Assembly (NCBI GenBank): GCA_937873345.1
Contig: CALMRL010000566.1
Coordinates: 1-6,866, forward strand
Direction: 5' to 3'
Length of the DNA: 6,866 bases
DNA from: an uncultured Beijerinckiaceae bacterium
GTDB lineage: Bacteria; Pseudomonadota; Alphaproteobacteria; Rhizobiales; Beijerinckiaceae
Positions 5,780 through 6,866 of the stretch are shown in pieces. The position numbers and the translations under genes are program-made. The notes beneath the pieces are model-generated. The model had not been told where the DNA came from, ran no database searches, and saw only the letters and a program-made list of their open reading frames with translations. The number at the start of each line of letters is the position of its first letter. Within the stretch, counting starts at the first letter, position 1.

Positions 5780-6376
5780 TCAGCGCGAGGCCGTCCACGT
5801 TCCGGTGCATCCATCGGCGCGGCGGAAGCTGCCGCCGCCCGAGGAGCCGGATAGCCGGCCAGTGCTGTGCTGCGTCATGCCGGCGGATCGACCGGTCGCG
5901 TACAGGCTGCCGCTGGGCGAGATGGTGCCGCGCACGTTGGAGCCGTAGACTTGGCCGCCGCGGATGCGCAGGGAGCCGGCACCGCTGCCGGCGCAGGCCG
6001 ACTCGACGTTGATCGACCAGATGCCGTCGAAGGCGTTGGAGGCGTGACTCTCGGGTCGCTCGACGCGCTCCACCCGTTCGCGCCGCGGCGGCTCTACCCG
6101 CGTCGCGCGCTGAGTTTGCGGCACCGCCGCGGGCTTGGGGGCCACCGGTGCCACCGCCGGAGGAGCGACGGGCGCCGGCTTGGAGTCGCCGACGCTGCCG
6201 CCGATCGAGCCGCCGGTGCTGCCCCCGATGTCGCCGCCGATCGAGCCGCCTTCCGATTGCGCCAGGGCGCCCGCCCCGCCGCAGACCACTGCAAGGAGGA
6301 GCGCGGCTGCAAAGGCGATCCGCAGTCCGCAGTTGGAAGAGAAGCGGGAAGGATCCTGGTTGGTCGCATGGCTCAT
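5780..6376 (-). CDS. Secreted low-complexity protein with Gly-rich repeats and a conserved-looking C-terminal domain
   Basis: This 198-residue exported protein is of unknown function. Residues 1-40 look like a Sec signal peptide: Arg near 19, a hydrophobic core about 20-31, and a likely cut after ALA or ALAQ (about 39-40). Then come five GGxx units (43-62), a Pro/Ala linker (66-86), an Arg/Glu-rich stretch (90-110), and a C-terminal domain from FDGIWSINVESAC (116-128) to CTGTWTASR (190-198). The last part has Gly/Ser-rich strands between Trp-containing ends and two Cys (128, 190) that could form a disulfide. Its pattern (FDGxWs...GxvxGs...G.lsG..g.G.w......CxGtW) resembles C-terminal segments of hypothetical exported proteins from related bacteria, from memory. 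The ATG at 6376 was chosen because GAGGA lies 8 nt upstream; a TTG at 6391 is also in frame. It follows the DUF4189 gene by 11 nt and is probably coupled to it. Confidence 0.8.
   Translation of the reverse strand: MSHATNQDPSRFSSNCGLRIAFAAALLLAVVCGGAGALAQSEGGSIGGDIGGSTGGSIGGSVGDSKPAPVAPPAVAPVAPKPAAVPQTQRATRVEPPRRERVERVERPESHASNAFDGIWSINVESACAGSGAGSLRIRGGQVYGSNVRGTISPSGSLYATGRSAGMTQHSTGRLSGSSGGGSFRRADGCTGTWTASR
6191..6250 (-). repeat. Five 12-bp tandem units encoding GGSI, GGDI, GGST, GGSI, GGSV
   Basis: The units are in frame just after the signal peptide of the secreted protein. They are imperfect at DNA level, with copies 1 and 4 closest. Such a repeat can gain or lose units of four residues without breaking the frame. 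Confidence 0.85.
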
Positions 6377-6384
6377 CGCAGCCG

Positions 6385-6389
6385 TCCTC
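6385..6389 (-). promoter_or_regulatory. Ribosome binding site of the secreted-protein gene, overlapping the upstream stop codon
   Basis: GAGGA on the minus strand begins inside the TGA (6388-6390) of the PG-binding/DUF4189 gene and lies 8 nt before the ATG at 6376. The overlap suggests translational coupling of the two genes. Confidence 0.65.
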
Positions 6390-6866
6390 AATCCGTCTTA
6401 TCGGAGCCGTCGGCGCAGACCGAGCCGATCACCCGGCAGGCGACACCGGTCTGTTCGCAACCGCTCAGCGCCGCCTTGCGCGCGGCATCGCCGTCACCGC
6501 GGTTCGACACGTTCCAGCGTCGCGCTGACAGGGCGAAGGCGCCGCAGCTGTGGCCGGCAAAGGACATTGCCTGCGTGCAGCGCTGCGTCCCGCACTTCGC
6601 CTTGGCGTCGGCGAGGGCTTGGCCGCGCGTCGGCTGATCCCAGGACATGCCCCACGATTTCACATCGTCGGCGACCGCGATCGCACCCCACGGCGCGGGG
6701 CTGTGCGCCGAGCGAAGCGCGTCGAGCAACCCGAGAGTGGGTTGGCCGCTCTGCAGTAGGCCCGTCTTGCGCTCGAACTCGCCGATCGCCGTACGCATCG
6801 CGTCCGAGCCGATCGGGCCGGGGTCGTAACCCTGGTCGAACAGACGCTCCCGGGTCTCGTCGAGGA
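6388..6866 (-). CDS. Peptidoglycan-binding-like plus DUF4189 protein, C-terminal part (5' end outside window)
   Basis: The frame is open from the window edge to the TGA at 6388-6390, giving about 159 codons. The first visible residues (RERLFDQGYDPGPIG, then MRTAIGEFERKTGLLQSG and LLDALRSA) fit a PG_binding_1 three-helix domain, the small module that attaches enzymes and envelope proteins to peptidoglycan. Next comes a DUF4189 domain: WGAIAVADD, SWGMSWDQPTRGQALADAKAKCG, CTQAMSFAGHSCGAFAL, then a repeat-like second half with DAARKAALSGCEQTGVACRVIGSVCADG. Multiple Cys are usual there and probably form disulfides outside the cytoplasm, so the missing N-terminus is expected to hold a signal peptide. 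DUF4189 has no settled function; it is found in exported proteins. An internal ATG at 6798 would cut the PG-binding domain in two, so it is not the start. The secreted low-complexity gene follows 11 nt downstream, likely in one operon. Confidence 0.85.
   Translation of the reverse strand, partial: LDETRERLFDQGYDPGPIGSDAMRTAIGEFERKTGLLQSGQPTLGLLDALRSAHSPAPWGAIAVADDVKSWGMSWDQPTRGQALADAKAKCGTQRCTQAMSFAGHSCGAFALSARRWNVSNRGDGDAARKAALSGCEQTGVACRVIGSVCADGSDKTD

Overview
The window is GC-rich DNA with strong third-position G/C in every real gene. Gene content suggests an alphaproteobacterium of the Hyphomicrobiales, perhaps Methylobacterium or a relative. The clues are the style of the L11 methyltransferase, a bacteriophytochrome followed by an LNHxVKN-type histidine-kinase remnant and a receiver domain, and DUF2892 and DUF4189 proteins. 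The genus is inference; the GC bias and protein families are read from the sequence. No rRNA, tRNA, CRISPR array or insertion sequence was recognised.

Layout. (1) 1-408 (+): the C-terminal end of a branched-chain amino-acid type ABC-transporter substrate-binding protein, cut by the window edge. (2) 515-2044 (+): a Wzx/MATE-like polysaccharide flippase whose last 30 codons run antisense into the 3' end of prmA. (3) 1954-3207 (-): a small DUF2892 membrane protein followed by prmA, encoding ribosomal protein L11 methyltransferase. (4) 3405-5656 (+): a bacteriophytochrome hybrid kinase locus that looks broken or heavily remodelled. (5) 5780-6866 (-): two probable envelope genes, a PG-binding/DUF4189 protein (5' end outside the window) and then a secreted low-complexity protein. 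The Shine-Dalgarno sequence of the second overlaps the stop codon of the first.

The main point of interest is region 4. The PAS-GAF-PHY photosensory part is open for 548 codons and easily recognised. However, it lacks the N-terminal biliverdin-binding Cys (His is there instead) and also the GAF Cys used by plant-type phytochromes. Several chromophore-pocket and PHY-tongue residues are changed. The reading frame then breaks by one missing base exactly at the kinase H-box, the ATP-binding domain is deleted, and a receiver domain with all its usual key residues follows in the shifted frame. It is either a decaying phytochrome kinase or a blind sensor split from a stand-alone receiver.

The genes do not form one pathway. 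Housekeeping (prmA), envelope or polysaccharide functions (flippase, DUF2892, PG-binding/DUF4189, secreted protein) and light signalling lie side by side in alternating orientations.
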